Source: Acidovorax sp. FHTAMBA
GTDB taxonomy: Bacteria; Pseudomonadota; Gammaproteobacteria; Burkholderiales; Burkholderiaceae_C
Direction: 5' to 3'
Length of the DNA: 64,000 bases
Assembly: GCF_038958875.1 (NCBI RefSeq)
Contig: NZ_CP152407.1
Coordinates: forward strand, 1,867,501 to 1,931,500
In this document: piece by piece, positions 17,243 through 25,906 of the stretch
How the letters are laid out: the number at the start of each line of letters is the position of its first letter
How positions within the stretch are numbered: position 1 is the first letter of the stretch
Notes under the pieces: model-generated
The model's database searches: none
What the model was told of the DNA's origin: nothing
Seen by the model: only the letters and a program-made list of their open reading frames with translations
Translations under genes and position numbers: made by a program

Positions 17243-18271
17243 ATGCATCCCACCCCATCGCCCGACACGATTCTGGTTGCCTCCCACACCACGGCAGCAG
17301 CCGCGTCTGTGGCGCATTGGGTAGAGCGCCACTACGGCCTGCCAGTGCAGCAGTGCTACCTGATCCGCCGCAACCTCAATGACAACTACGCTGTCCGAAC
17401 AGCGGATGGCAGCCGCTATGTGGCAAGGCTCTGCGCCATCCGACCGCGCGGTCCGTTCAATGTGGATTTTGAGGTGGCACTGCTGGCACATCTGGAAGCG
17501 CAGGGCGTGGTTGTGGCCTCTCCGGTGCTGGCTGCGAACGGCATGACCAGCGTGACCCTGCCGTTCCCGGAGGGCCCTCGTGCGCTGGTCCTCCTCCGTC
17601 ACTGCGATGGCGCTGTGCCCGATACCCCCGAAGACCTGCACCTGACCGGTGCCACGCTGGCGCAGATTCACAGCGCCGCGCAGAGCTACGCAGGCCCCGC
17701 AAGCCGCTATGTGCTGGACGGCCACCATCTTGCCGGACGCACGCTGGACTACCTTGCCGCCCATCCCGATCTGGACTCCGCCGTGCTCGATGCCTACCGG
17801 CAACTGATTGAGCGGCTTCTGCGCGAGTTGGCGGATGTTGAGGGCACCTTGACCCACGTGATGTGCCACGGCGACACGCATGGCTTCAACAACCATGTGA
17901 CCACCGATGCCGAGGGTGTGCGGCGCGCAGCCTTCTTTGACTTTGACGACGCCGGGCCTGGGTTCCTGACCTATGACCTGTGCGTTTTTCTGTGGTCAAA
18001 CCTGCCGCGCAAGGACCCCATGGAGCCCGACGAAGCTTTGCTCAAGCGCTGGCAGCAGTACCTGGCCGGCTACCGCGCAGGGGGCGGCCTTGTCACCGAT
18101 GCCGACCTCGCCGCTTTGCCCCTGTTCTTGCAGTTGCGGCACCTGTGGAACATGGGGGAGGGCGTGGCGCGCATTCACCACTGGGGCGCCAACATGATGT
18201 CTGCCAACTGGATCAAGAAGCAGCCCGACGTGTTGGCAGCCTGGGCCCGCCTGGAGCTGCCACGCGGCTGA
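17243..18271 (+). CDS. Aminoglycoside phosphotransferase/choline kinase-like family protein
   Basis: A 342-residue protein with the kinase-like fold of APH/ChoK enzymes. The catalytic loop is HGDTHGFN (Brenner-type HxDxxxxN, about residues 213-220) and the metal-binding segment is FFDFDDAGPG. The N-terminal lobe contains NDNYAV and YVARL. The phosphate acceptor cannot be told from sequence; in this family it may be homoserine, choline, an antibiotic or a sugar. ATG 17243 is taken as the start because the upstream extension reads through the repeat. It converges on the map gene. Confidence 0.75.
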   Translation: MHPTPSPDTILVASHTTAAAASVAHWVERHYGLPVQQCYLIRRNLNDNYAVRTADGSRYVARLCAIRPRGPFNVDFEVALLAHLEAQGVVVASPVLAANGMTSVTLPFPEGPRALVLLRHCDGAVPDTPEDLHLTGATLAQIHSAAQSYAGPASRYVLDGHHLAGRTLDYLAAHPDLDSAVLDAYRQLIERLLRELADVEGTLTHVMCHGDTHGFNNHVTTDAEGVRRAAFFDFDDAGPGFLTYDLCVFLWSNLPRKDPMEPDEALLKRWQQYLAGYRAGGGLVTDADLAALPLFLQLRHLWNMGEGVARIHHWGANMMSANWIKKQPDVLAAWARLELPRG

Positions 18272-18304
18272 TGGGCTGATGTCCTTGCACAGCCACCATC
18301 GCTG

Positions 18305-19105
18305 CTAAATAGCTGGGTAGCTGCCCGTGCCCCCCGGCCACGCCGTCAGCACCTCATAGCCGCTGTCCGTCACGGCCACCATGTGCTCCCACTGGGCGGA
18401 GAGCGAGCGATCTTTGGTCACCACCGTCCAGCCATCGGCCAGCTCCTTGGTCTCGCGCTGGCCTGCGTTCAGCATGGGCTCGATGGTGAACACCATGCCC
18501 GCCTCCAGCCGCAGCCCCTGGCCGCGCCGCCCGTAGTGCACCACCTGGGGCTCATCGTGGTACACGGTGCCAATGCCGTGGCCGCAGTATTCGCGCACCA
18601 CGCTGAAGTTTTCGCGTTGCGCCACGGTGGCAATCGCGTGGCCCACATCGCCCAGCGTGGCGCCCGGCCTTACCGCGCGGATGCCCGCGCACAGCGCCTC
18701 GTACGTGGTGCGCACCAGCCGCTGGGCCAGCACGCTGGGTGTGCCCACGCAGAACATGCGGCTGGTGTCGCCGTACCAGCCGTCTTTTTCCACCGCCACA
18801 TCAATGTTCACGATGTCGCCCTTCTTCAGCACCTGCTGGGGCGATGGGATGCCGTGGCACACGACATGGTTCACCGAGGTCAGCACCGTCTTGGGGTAAC
18901 CCAGATAGCCCACATTGGCAGGCCGTGCGCCCTGCACGTTCACGATGTGGTCGTGGCACAGACGGTCCAGCGCGTCGGTGGTCACGCCCGGCACCACATG
19001 CGGCTCGATCATGGCCAGCACCTCGGCCGCCAGCTGCGCCGCCCACCGCGCCATCACCAGTTCTTCGGCCGAACGGATCGGCACCCCACGGTCAGCCCGC
19101 GCCAT
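18305..19105 (-). CDS. map: Type I methionine aminopeptidase
   Basis: A 266-residue cytoplasmic metalloprotease that removes the initiator methionine. All five metal ligands are visible in order: the two Asp in NIDVAVEKDGWYGDTSRMF, His in EYCGHGIGTVYHDEPQVVHY, Glu in FTIEPMLN and Glu in SAQWEHM. It starts inside the stop codon of the upstream ParD-like gene (ATGA), so the two are translationally coupled. It may be a second map copy; the usual one sits by rpsB, which is not in this window. Confidence 0.92.
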   Translation of the reverse strand: MARADRGVPIRSAEELVMARWAAQLAAEVLAMIEPHVVPGVTTDALDRLCHDHIVNVQGARPANVGYLGYPKTVLTSVNHVVCHGIPSPQQVLKKGDIVNIDVAVEKDGWYGDTSRMFCVGTPSVLAQRLVRTTYEALCAGIRAVRPGATLGDVGHAIATVAQRENFSVVREYCGHGIGTVYHDEPQVVHYGRRGQGLRLEAGMVFTIEPMLNAGQRETKELADGWTVVTKDRSLSAQWEHMVAVTDSGYEVLTAWPGGTGSYPAI

Positions 19106-19377
19106 CAGTGCGGCTGCTTTCTGGTGCGCGCGGTGGGGGCTGCGGCGCCAGGTTTATCCAGCTCACCCCGCGCCGCCAGCGCCACATCCAGCCCACCTGC
19201 CAGCTCGGCCCGCACCAGCATCTGGCAAATCTCGCGGTGGTCCAGATCGGGGTACATCTCGGCCAGCATGCCGACACGCATCCAGTGCTCGGCCTGGGCG
19301 TTGATGGAGCGGCTCAGCGCTGTGCTGGCCAGACGCAGGTTTTCGTGCATCTGGTCGGAAATTTTGACTATGCCCAT
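19105..19377 (-). CDS. ParD-like antitoxin family protein
   Basis: A 90-residue protein starting MGIVKISDQMHENLRLAS, the N-terminal pattern of ParD-like ribbon-helix-helix proteins. It also has SRSINAQAEHWMRVGMLAE. No ParE-like toxin gene is adjacent. Instead its stop codon overlaps the map start, an arrangement known in other proteobacteria. Likely a DNA-binding autoregulator of the pair; a true antitoxin function is not shown. Confidence 0.75.
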   Translation of the reverse strand: MGIVKISDQMHENLRLASTALSRSINAQAEHWMRVGMLAEMYPDLDHREICQMLVRAELAGGLDVALAARGELDKPGAAAPTARTRKQPH

Positions 19378-19384
19378 GGGCTAC

Positions 19385-19419
19385 CTATATATGAAACGTA
19401 TTCGAAGTATATATGTTCG
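19385..19419 (-). promoter_or_regulatory. Direct repeats upstream of the ParD-like/map operon
   Basis: TATATATG occurs at 19386-19393 and again at 19408-19415, exactly 22 bases (two helical turns) apart, with TTCGAA between them. The strong A/T bias in a GC-rich genome and the location just upstream of a ribbon-helix-helix gene suggest a promoter with operator half-sites. Confidence 0.4.
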
Positions 19420-19757
19420 ACTGTTGGGCACGTCGCCGTGGGGTGGTGGCACGGGGATCGTTGATCTTGCTTGTGGGTCGTCGCTGTACCTTTGCCCCGG
19501 CGATGAACAGAGGATGAATGCGCCATTCAGCAGGCGTTCACGGGGATGCTTCCACAATGCCCTCCAACACGCATGCAGACACCTCATGGATAGCGACGTT
19601 GCCGCTAAAAGGAGGCCGATGGGGGCCCACTTTGCATGAGCAACCACACGCTGCGATACGGGTTGGACGGGCCAATCCTGAGCAACCCTGCGCAGCCTCA
19701 ACCACGAACCGTGTGGGATGTGTTAAGTCATGTATTACCGACTTCAAGGAGCCTTTC
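19420..19757. other. Intergenic stretch without a supported gene
   Basis: This 338-base stretch separates the minus-strand ParD-like/map operon from the plus-strand PepSY operon. Short open frames exist on both strands but none has a convincing start, composition or recognisable protein. It presumably carries the promoter of the PepSY operon; CAAGGAG at 19745-19751 is the ribosome site of the first gene. Confidence 0.5.
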
Positions 19758-20171
19758 ATGAAACACCACCCCTCTTTGCGGCGCGGCCTGCTGGTTCTTT
19801 CACTGGGCCTGGCTGCATCGCCCACATGGGCCGGTGACGATTGCGACGCGCCGTTGCACCGCTGGCAGAACCGTGAAGCGGTGCTGCAGATGGCAGCCGC
19901 GCAGGGCTGGCAGATCCAGCGCCTGAAGATTGACGACGGTTGCTATGAAATTCGTGGCACGGACGTCCAAGGCCGCGCTTTCAAAGCCAAGATCGACCCG
20001 GAAACACTGAAGGTGTTGAAGATGAAGCAAGACAACCACCAGCGTGCCCGGGAACGTGGTCGTGGTGACGACGGTGCTGCGCGGCAGCCCCGCCCACCGC
20101 AACCGGACGGCGCCGCCGTGCCATCGCCTTTGTTGACGCCTGGCACCGCGCCACGCGGCCAGATCGAGTAA
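19758..20171 (+). CDS. PepSY domain-containing periplasmic protein
   Basis: A 137-residue secreted protein. A signal peptide ends near PTWAGDD. The PepSY-like core (about 35-95) has MAAAQGWQIQRLKIDDGCYE and GRAFKAKIDPETLKVLKM, followed by a basic then proline-rich tail. PepSY modules occur with membrane reductases and may bind or inhibit. It opens a four-gene operon with DUF2271, a membrane flavoreductase and ApbE. The start follows CAAGGAG. Confidence 0.8.
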   Translation: MKHHPSLRRGLLVLSLGLAASPTWAGDDCDAPLHRWQNREAVLQMAAAQGWQIQRLKIDDGCYEIRGTDVQGRAFKAKIDPETLKVLKMKQDNHQRARERGRGDDGAARQPRPPQPDGAAVPSPLLTPGTAPRGQIE

Positions 20172-20196
20172 CCACCTTTCTCATAGGAGCATCACC

Positions 20197-20673
20197 ATGT
20201 CCAAACCTCTTTTGACCCTTTTGGCCACCGCGTGCGCGCTGGCCCTTCCGGCCCTGGCGCACAGCCGCCCACTCACGCTGACCGCCCAGCTCAAAAACTA
20301 CGGTGGCGACGGCGCCTACCTGGCGGCCTACCTGACCGATGCCAAAGGCGCCTATGTGCGCACGCTGTGGGTCGCCGGCGGCAAGGCCAAGTACCACAAG
20401 CACTTGTCTGACTGGAGCCGCCTCTCGGCCGGCGACGCCAAGCGCCTGGATGGCGTCACCGGTGCCAGCGTGGGCGCGGGGCGCACACTCAAGGTCACCG
20501 CCGATCTGGCGGATGCACTGATGGATGCGGGTTATGAAATCCGTATCGACGCCGCTGTGGAAGACATGCGGGACAGCCCGTCGGAGGTCCGCATCCCGCT
20601 GTCCACCGCTAACGTCGGCAAGCCGCAGGCTGGCAAGCAGTACATCCAATCGGCGACTTTCCAACTTCAGTAA
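20197..20673 (+). CDS. DUF2271 periplasmic protein with a predicted flavinylation site
   Basis: A 158-residue exported protein of the DUF2271 family. The signal peptide ends around ALAHSRP. The core has AYLAAYLTDAKGAYVRTLWV and KYHKHLSDW. Residues 85-91 read DGVTGAS, which fits the ApbE flavinylation consensus Dxx(S/T)GA(T/S), so Ser91 is the predicted FMN attachment site. An ApbE gene is two genes downstream, which makes the prediction coherent. It would then be a one-flavin electron carrier in the periplasm. A ribosome site TAGGAG precedes the ATG. Confidence 0.82.
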   Translation: MSKPLLTLLATACALALPALAHSRPLTLTAQLKNYGGDGAYLAAYLTDAKGAYVRTLWVAGGKAKYHKHLSDWSRLSAGDAKRLDGVTGASVGAGRTLKVTADLADALMDAGYEIRIDAAVEDMRDSPSEVRIPLSTANVGKPQAGKQYIQSATFQLQ

Positions 20674-20683
20674 AGGGGCTTGC

Positions 20684-22891
20684 ATGAGCTGGAAAGTCAT
20701 CCACCGCTGGCTGGGCCTGACCGTTGGCACCCTGGCTGTGGTGCTGGGCATCACCGGCTCTGTCTTGGCGATCGACCCAGTGCAGCAGGCGTGGCAGGCC
20801 CCCGTCGCGCCAGGCGACTTGCCCGTGGCCATGCTGGTGGAGCGCGTGACGCGCAGCGTCCCGGGTGTGGAGGAAATTCGCCGTCTGCCTTCGGGTGCCA
20901 TCGCGGTGTTCAGCTTTGCTGGCGACCAGCCGCAGGCGTCGTACGTGGATCCGGCCGATGGCAAGGTGCTGGGTGCGTGGCAACCCTCGGCGCTTCCGCG
21001 CTGGGTGAAGAACCTGCACCGCTCACTGTTGCTGGGCGACGCCGGGCGCTGGGGTGCTGCGGGCATTGCGCTGGCCATGGCCTTGTTGTGCGTCTCTGCC
21101 CTGGTGCTGTTGTTGCGGCGCATGGGTGGCTGGCAGCGGCTGGCGGCACGGGTGCGAGGCTCGCTGGCGCAGCGGATCCATGTGGTCACGGGCCGTGTGG
21201 TGCTCGCGGTCCTGTGCCTCACATCACTCACGGCGCTGACCATGAGCGCCTCGACCCTGGGGCTGGTGGCGCTGGACACCAGAACCGAGCCGGAAGTGGT
21301 CTCCGTGGTCACCGGCAGGCCTGACTTGCCAGGCGCACAGCTGGCCGCGCTGCAAAGCCTTGCGGTGCAGGATTTGCGCAAACTGAATTTTCCCGGCGCC
21401 AACGACCCGGAGGACACCTGGAATGTCGCCACCGCCCAGGGTCAAGGTTGGATCGACCGGTACTCTGGCCAGATGCTGGCCTGGCAGGACGCCACCCTGG
21501 CTCAGCGCGTCTATGACTGGGCCGTGGTGCTGCACACGGGCGAAGCGGCTTGGCCCTGGGCCGTGGTGCTGGGGCTCTCGGGCGCCAGCGTGCTGCTGTT
21601 CTGGCTGTCGGGCGTTGGCATATGGTGGCAAGCACGCCGCGTGGCGCCGCATATCACGGGCAACGCCCCGCTGGCACAGGCCGACGTGCTCATCTTCGTG
21701 GCCAGCGAAGGCGGCAGCACCTGGGGGTTTGCCCAAACGCTGCAAGACGCGCTGAGCCAGCGCGGCCACCGCGTTCACACCAGTGCGCTGGAGAACTTCC
21801 GAACCACGGCCACCACGCGCCAGGTGTTTGTGCTTGCAGCCACCTATGGCGAAGGCCAGGCCCCGGCCCACGCCAGTCACGCGCTGGAGCACCTCGCCAA
21901 GCTCGGCGCCAGCGCTGTGCCAGTGACGGTGCTGGGCTTTGGCGACCGGCAGTTTCCGGCCTTCTGCGCCTTTGCCGAGGCGCTGGATCAGACGCTGCGC
22001 GCACGGGGCTGGCCCGCGTTGCTGCCGCTCGAGTGCATCCACCAGCAATCGGGCCAGCAATTCGCGCGCTGGGGCGATGCCCTGGCGCAGGCGCTGAACG
22101 AACCCCTGGTTCTGGAGCATGTACCGCGCGTGCCACCCACCGCGACGCTCACACTCATGGCGCGCCAGGATTATTCCGGTGTCACCGGGCAGGCCACGGC
22201 GATCCTGCGCTTTGCGTGGCCTGCACAGGGGCCGGGCGCACGCCTGCGTGGGCACGGTCTGGCGCGGTTTGCAGCCGGCGATCTCCTGGGCATCGTGCCG
22301 CCGGGTTCGGCCGTGCCGCGCTACTACTCGCTGGCGTCGGGCTGGAAAGACGGGTTCGTGGAAATCTGCGTGCGTCAGATGCCGGGCGGCCTGTGCTCGA
22401 CGCACTTGCTGGGTCTGCAGATGGGCGACAGCATCACGGCTTTTATCCGGTCCAACCCCGGCTTCGCACTGCCGCGCACGCGGCGGCCTGTGTTGCTGAT
22501 TGGGGCGGGCACAGGCGTGGCGCCGCTGGCCGGCTTCATCCGCCGCAACGACAGACATCGCCCGATGCACCTGTACTTTGGTGGGCGCGACCCGGCGCGG
22601 GACTTCTACTTCGGCGCTGACATTCAGCGCTGGCTCGGTGAAGGGCGCCTGGCCACGCTGCAGACGGTGTTCTCCCGCGTTCCAGGCGGCGGTGGCTATG
22701 TGCAGGACGCCCTGCGCCGCGACGCCGAGCACCTGCGCGAGTGGGTGGCGCAGGGCGCCATCGTTCGCGTCTGCGGCAGCCGCGCCATGGCACAGGGAGT
22801 GGCCGAGGCGCTGGACGCGGTGCTGGAACCACTGCAGTTGAGCGTCGCGACGTTGAAAGCCAAGGAGCGCTATGCCGAAGATATCTTCTGA
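20684..22891 (+). CDS. PepSY-type membrane flavoreductase (PepSY-TM, flavodoxin and FNR/CysJ-like domains)
   Basis: A 735-residue fusion. The N-terminal part (1 to about 320) has membrane helices starting HRWLGLTVGTLAVVLGITGS and further ones near 120-145, 170-190 and 285-310, as in PepSY-associated TM proteins. A flavodoxin-like domain (about 328-480) has FVASEGGSTWGFAQTL and ATYGEGQAPAHAS. A ferredoxin-reductase module follows with RYYSLAS for FAD and IGAGTGVAPLAGFIRRN for NADPH, ending in ERYAEDIF. It probably takes electrons from NADPH in the cytosol and passes them across the membrane, plausibly to the DUF2271 protein. Confidence 0.85.
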   Translation: MSWKVIHRWLGLTVGTLAVVLGITGSVLAIDPVQQAWQAPVAPGDLPVAMLVERVTRSVPGVEEIRRLPSGAIAVFSFAGDQPQASYVDPADGKVLGAWQPSALPRWVKNLHRSLLLGDAGRWGAAGIALAMALLCVSALVLLLRRMGGWQRLAARVRGSLAQRIHVVTGRVVLAVLCLTSLTALTMSASTLGLVALDTRTEPEVVSVVTGRPDLPGAQLAALQSLAVQDLRKLNFPGANDPEDTWNVATAQGQGWIDRYSGQMLAWQDATLAQRVYDWAVVLHTGEAAWPWAVVLGLSGASVLLFWLSGVGIWWQARRVAPHITGNAPLAQADVLIFVASEGGSTWGFAQTLQDALSQRGHRVHTSALENFRTTATTRQVFVLAATYGEGQAPAHASHALEHLAKLGASAVPVTVLGFGDRQFPAFCAFAEALDQTLRARGWPALLPLECIHQQSGQQFARWGDALAQALNEPLVLEHVPRVPPTATLTLMARQDYSGVTGQATAILRFAWPAQGPGARLRGHGLARFAAGDLLGIVPPGSAVPRYYSLASGWKDGFVEICVRQMPGGLCSTHLLGLQMGDSITAFIRSNPGFALPRTRRPVLLIGAGTGVAPLAGFIRRNDRHRPMHLYFGGRDPARDFYFGADIQRWLGEGRLATLQTVFSRVPGGGGYVQDALRRDAEHLREWVAQGAIVRVCGSRAMAQGVAEALDAVLEPLQLSVATLKAKERYAEDIF

Positions 22892-23876
22892 CACCACTGC
22901 GGCCCACAAGCGCACCACCTTGCACGGCCCCGCCATGGGCACACGCTGGTCGGCCACGGTCGACGCCGACCACACCATGGACCTGGCGGCCTTGCGCCAG
23001 GACCTTGCCGCTGCGGTCGAGCAGGTGGACGAGCAGATGTCGCCCTGGAAACCGGACAGCGACCTCATGCGCCTGAACCGCGCGCCCGTGGACGCCTGGG
23101 TCGACCTGCCCGCTGAAATACTGGAGGTACTCGACTGTGCGCTCGATGTCCAGCTACTGAGCGGGGGTGCTTTCGATCCGTGCGTGGGGGCGCTGGTCGA
23201 TGCCTGGGGGTTCGGCGCGGTGCGCGACGCACCCGATGCGGATGCAATCCGGGCCGCACGCCAACCCACACCGCGAACTGGGCATGGGGGCCTGGAGCTG
23301 GACAGGCCCGCAGGCCGCGCCCGAAAGCGTTTGCCCTTACAACTCGACTTGTGCGGCATTGCCAAGGGCTACGCGGTGGACCGCATGGCCAATGTGCTGC
23401 AACGGCACGGAGCGCGGCACGCGCTGGCCGCGCTGGATGGTGAGCTGCGCGCCGTGGGCAGCCAGGCGAGCGGCTCGCCCTGGTCTGTGGCGCTCGAACG
23501 GCCCGAGGCAGGGCGCCGCGCGGTGCATGGGGTCATCGAGCTGGAGGATCTGGCTGTGGCCACCTCGGGCGACTACAGGCGCTATCTGGAAGTGGGTGGT
23601 GCGCGCCTTGCGCACACCATGGACCCGCGCCGGTGCGCACCCGTGAACAACGCCGTGGCATCGGTCACCGTGCTGGCGCGCACCTGCATGCACGCGGACG
23701 CCTGGGCCACAGCATTGCTGGTGGCAGGCCCCGACGAAGGTCTGGCCATGGCACAGCGCATGGGGATGGATGTGCTGTTCCTGTTGCGCCGTGCTGAGGG
23801 TTTGGTCAATGTGGGGCTGGGTCGTTTTGGCAGATCCGGTGGCGCTATACCGCAGGGGCATCCCGTCTCCGGATAG
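22872..23876 (+). CDS. apbE: FAD:protein FMN transferase
   Basis: A 334-residue flavin transferase that attaches FMN from FAD to Ser/Thr of target proteins. Family motifs are clear: GPAMGTRWSATV, MSPWKPDSD, FDPCVGALVDAWGFG, LDLCGIAKGYAVDRM, AVATSGDYRRY, HTMDPR and MHADAWATALLVAGP. It overlaps the flavoreductase gene by 20 bases. Oddly there is no signal peptide or lipobox at the N-terminus (MPKISSDTTAAHKRT), although most ApbE proteins are exported. No longer in-frame start is available. Confidence 0.88.
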   Translation: MPKISSDTTAAHKRTTLHGPAMGTRWSATVDADHTMDLAALRQDLAAAVEQVDEQMSPWKPDSDLMRLNRAPVDAWVDLPAEILEVLDCALDVQLLSGGAFDPCVGALVDAWGFGAVRDAPDADAIRAARQPTPRTGHGGLELDRPAGRARKRLPLQLDLCGIAKGYAVDRMANVLQRHGARHALAALDGELRAVGSQASGSPWSVALERPEAGRRAVHGVIELEDLAVATSGDYRRYLEVGGARLAHTMDPRRCAPVNNAVASVTVLARTCMHADAWATALLVAGPDEGLAMAQRMGMDVLFLLRRAEGLVNVGLGRFGRSGGAIPQGHPVSG

Positions 23877-24113
23877 CCGTGCTTCGTGCCCCCTTCTGTC
23901 ATCGAGGGTGGCAGCGAAGCAGGCGGGGTGCCCACATAGTCCTGGGCGTTCAGGTAGAACAGGTCCTGCTCGGGGTCGTCCCACAGCTCGCCCGATTTGC
24001 CCACCACGCGGCCGTGCGCTGCGCCGGAGGGGCATCGCTGGAGCAGGCGGGCCGGTTCATCGCCGCTCAGCAGCGCACTGTGCAGATTAAAGCGGTACGC
24101 ACATAGCCTGTGC

Positions 24114-24995
24114 TCAGCCCTCGCGCGCCAACCCCTCCGCCAGCGCCTCAAACACCACCCTGATCCGCCGCGAGGTGCGCAGCTCTCGGTGCGATACCAG
24201 CCAGACCGGAAAGCGAACCGCAGGCACGTCATCCAGCACGCGGACGATGCCAGGGGTGTCGCGGGCGATCTCGTCCATCATGGCGCCGATGCCCATGCCC
24301 TGGCGCACCAGCGCCCAGTGGGCCACTGTGTGCTCGCAGTAGCAGCTGAAGTTCTGCTCGCTCACCGGCAGCCCGTGCTGGCGCAGGTACTGCAGGTATT
24401 GGCCGTTGCGGTCGGTGCCCACAAACGGCAGTCCGGCTGCATCCTCTGCGCTGCGCGGGTGGCCGTGGGTTTGCACCCAGGCTTCCGATGCGTAAAAGCT
24501 GGCCTGGGCTTCACGCACCAGGCGGGCGATCAGGTCAGGCTGCTCGGGCTTGACGTGGCGGACGGCGATGTCGGCCTCGCGCCGCAGCAGGTCGCTCAGC
24601 GCGTTGGAGGAGATCACCTCTACCGCAATCCCCGGCTCCTGCGCGCGCAGGCGCTGCACGATGGGTGGCAACAGGCAGGCGGCCACGGCGTCGGTGGCCG
24701 ACACCGACACCACCCCCCCCACCGCCTGCGAGCGGCCGCTGGCAGCCAGGCCCAGGGCCTCTGCGGCGGCGCCCATGGCGCGGGCGTGTTCCAGCAGGTC
24801 GAGCCCGGTGGGCGTGAGCACCATGGCCTTGCCCACGCGCTCGAACAGCGTCACCCCCATCTGCTGCTCGATGGCGGCGACCTGCCGGCTCAACGTGGGC
24901 TGGGTCAGGCCCAGCTTGCGCGCTGCAGCCGACAGGGTGCCGGTCTGGGCGGTTTGCAGGAAGGCTTTTAGCTGGTTCCAGTCGAGGTTATCCAT
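24114..24995 (-). CDS. LysR family transcriptional regulator
   Basis: A 293-residue regulator. The N-terminal winged helix-turn-helix is WNQLKAFLQTAQTGTLSAAA with LGLTQPTLSRQVAAIEQQMG, and an effector-binding domain follows. It is divergent from the methyltransferase gene at 25115. An inverted repeat overlaps its start codon, so autoregulation is likely. The 237 bases between its end and apbE contain no supported gene. Confidence 0.88.
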   Translation of the reverse strand: MDNLDWNQLKAFLQTAQTGTLSAAARKLGLTQPTLSRQVAAIEQQMGVTLFERVGKAMVLTPTGLDLLEHARAMGAAAEALGLAASGRSQAVGGVVSVSATDAVAACLLPPIVQRLRAQEPGIAVEVISSNALSDLLRREADIAVRHVKPEQPDLIARLVREAQASFYASEAWVQTHGHPRSAEDAAGLPFVGTDRNGQYLQYLRQHGLPVSEQNFSCYCEHTVAHWALVRQGMGIGAMMDEIARDTPGIVRVLDDVPAVRFPVWLVSHRELRTSRRIRVVFEALAEGLAREG

Positions 24996-25055
24996 GCATT
25001 TGTGTATATGTTTTGTGCAATTTACCGCAATATCCTGCGCTTCAATGCATGGATA
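24989..25055. promoter_or_regulatory. Inverted repeat in the LysR/methyltransferase divergent region
   Basis: TATCCATGCATT at 24989-25000 is perfectly complementary to AATGCATGGATA at 25044-25055 (12 bp, 43-base separation). The left arm includes the start codon of the LysR gene. The region between is A/T-rich. This fits a pair of regulator sites able to support DNA looping, although the sites are not canonical T-N11-A boxes. Confidence 0.4.
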
Positions 25056-25114
25056 GCATCCGGGTGCAGGTCATCGCTGTTTTGCAGTCCGTACTCCACA
25101 TTGTCTGAACCCCT

Positions 25115-25792
25115 ATGTCATCTCCCGCCATCGCCCCGGTCTCTGACGCACTTGCTGCGGCCTCCAAGGCGCGGTTCTGGGACCGCATCGCGCGCAAGTA
25201 CGCAGCCGACCCCATTGCCGACATGGAGGGATATGAGGCCACGTTGCAGCGCGTGCAGGGGCTGCTCGCTCCCCAGCAGGATGTGCTGGAGATCGGCTGC
25301 GGCACGGGCAGCACGGCGCTGCGACTGGCGCCTTTCACGCGCAGCATGCTGGCCACCGATGTGTCGGCCGGGATGATCGCCATCGCCCGCGAACGGCTCG
25401 CAAACCAGCCGTCGCCCCAGCTGCGCTTTGCCGTGGCCGATGCCGAAGCCCCGGTGTTCGGGTGCGGCGTATTCGATGCGGTGCTGGCCTTCAACCTGTT
25501 GCACCTCGCCACCGACCTGGACGCTGCGTTGCAGCAGGCGGTGGCGGCCCTGCGACCAGGGGGCCTGCTGATTTCCAAAACCCCCTGCCTGGCCGAGATG
25601 AACCCGCTGATTCCCTACCTGGCCGTGCCGTTGATGCGCGCTATTGGCAAAGCCCCGACGGTGCTGTGCTTTGACGAGCACCGGCTGACATCGGCCATGG
25701 CGCAGCAGGGCCTGCACATTGTCTGCACCGAGCGGCATGGCAGGCGGGGCAAGGACATTCGCGCCTTTGTCGTAGCCCGCAAGCCGGGCTGA
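25115..25792 (+). CDS. Class I SAM-dependent methyltransferase
   Basis: A 225-residue methyltransferase. Motif I is VLEIGCGTGSTALRLAP and motif post-I is LATDVSAGMI, with FDAVLAFNLLHLATDLDAAL and a GGLLISKTP strand as in small-molecule methyltransferases. The substrate is unknown. It is divergent from a LysR regulator that may control it. Confidence 0.82.
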   Translation: MSSPAIAPVSDALAAASKARFWDRIARKYAADPIADMEGYEATLQRVQGLLAPQQDVLEIGCGTGSTALRLAPFTRSMLATDVSAGMIAIARERLANQPSPQLRFAVADAEAPVFGCGVFDAVLAFNLLHLATDLDAALQQAVAALRPGGLLISKTPCLAEMNPLIPYLAVPLMRAIGKAPTVLCFDEHRLTSAMAQQGLHIVCTERHGRRGKDIRAFVVARKPG

Positions 25793-25906
25793 TTTCCCCA
25801 CCCCCCCGCCGATGCGTATGCGGCCCTTTCATGGGCCGCGGGGCATCGCTCGGCCTGTCGCATCTGCGTATGCGTTTTTTTCTACCGTCAACCCAAGGAA
25901 ACTGCC

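Noticed and set aside
18283..18320. Possible tenth copy of the intergenic repeat between the kinase-like gene and map.
   Set aside because: Only short fragments (CGCTGCTAAATAGCT) remain and the hairpin cannot be aligned with confidence, so it is not listed as a feature.
23877..24113. Minus-strand open frame between apbE and the LysR gene.
   Set aside because: No start signal, family resemblance or coupling; it overlaps apbE in a different frame for much of its length.
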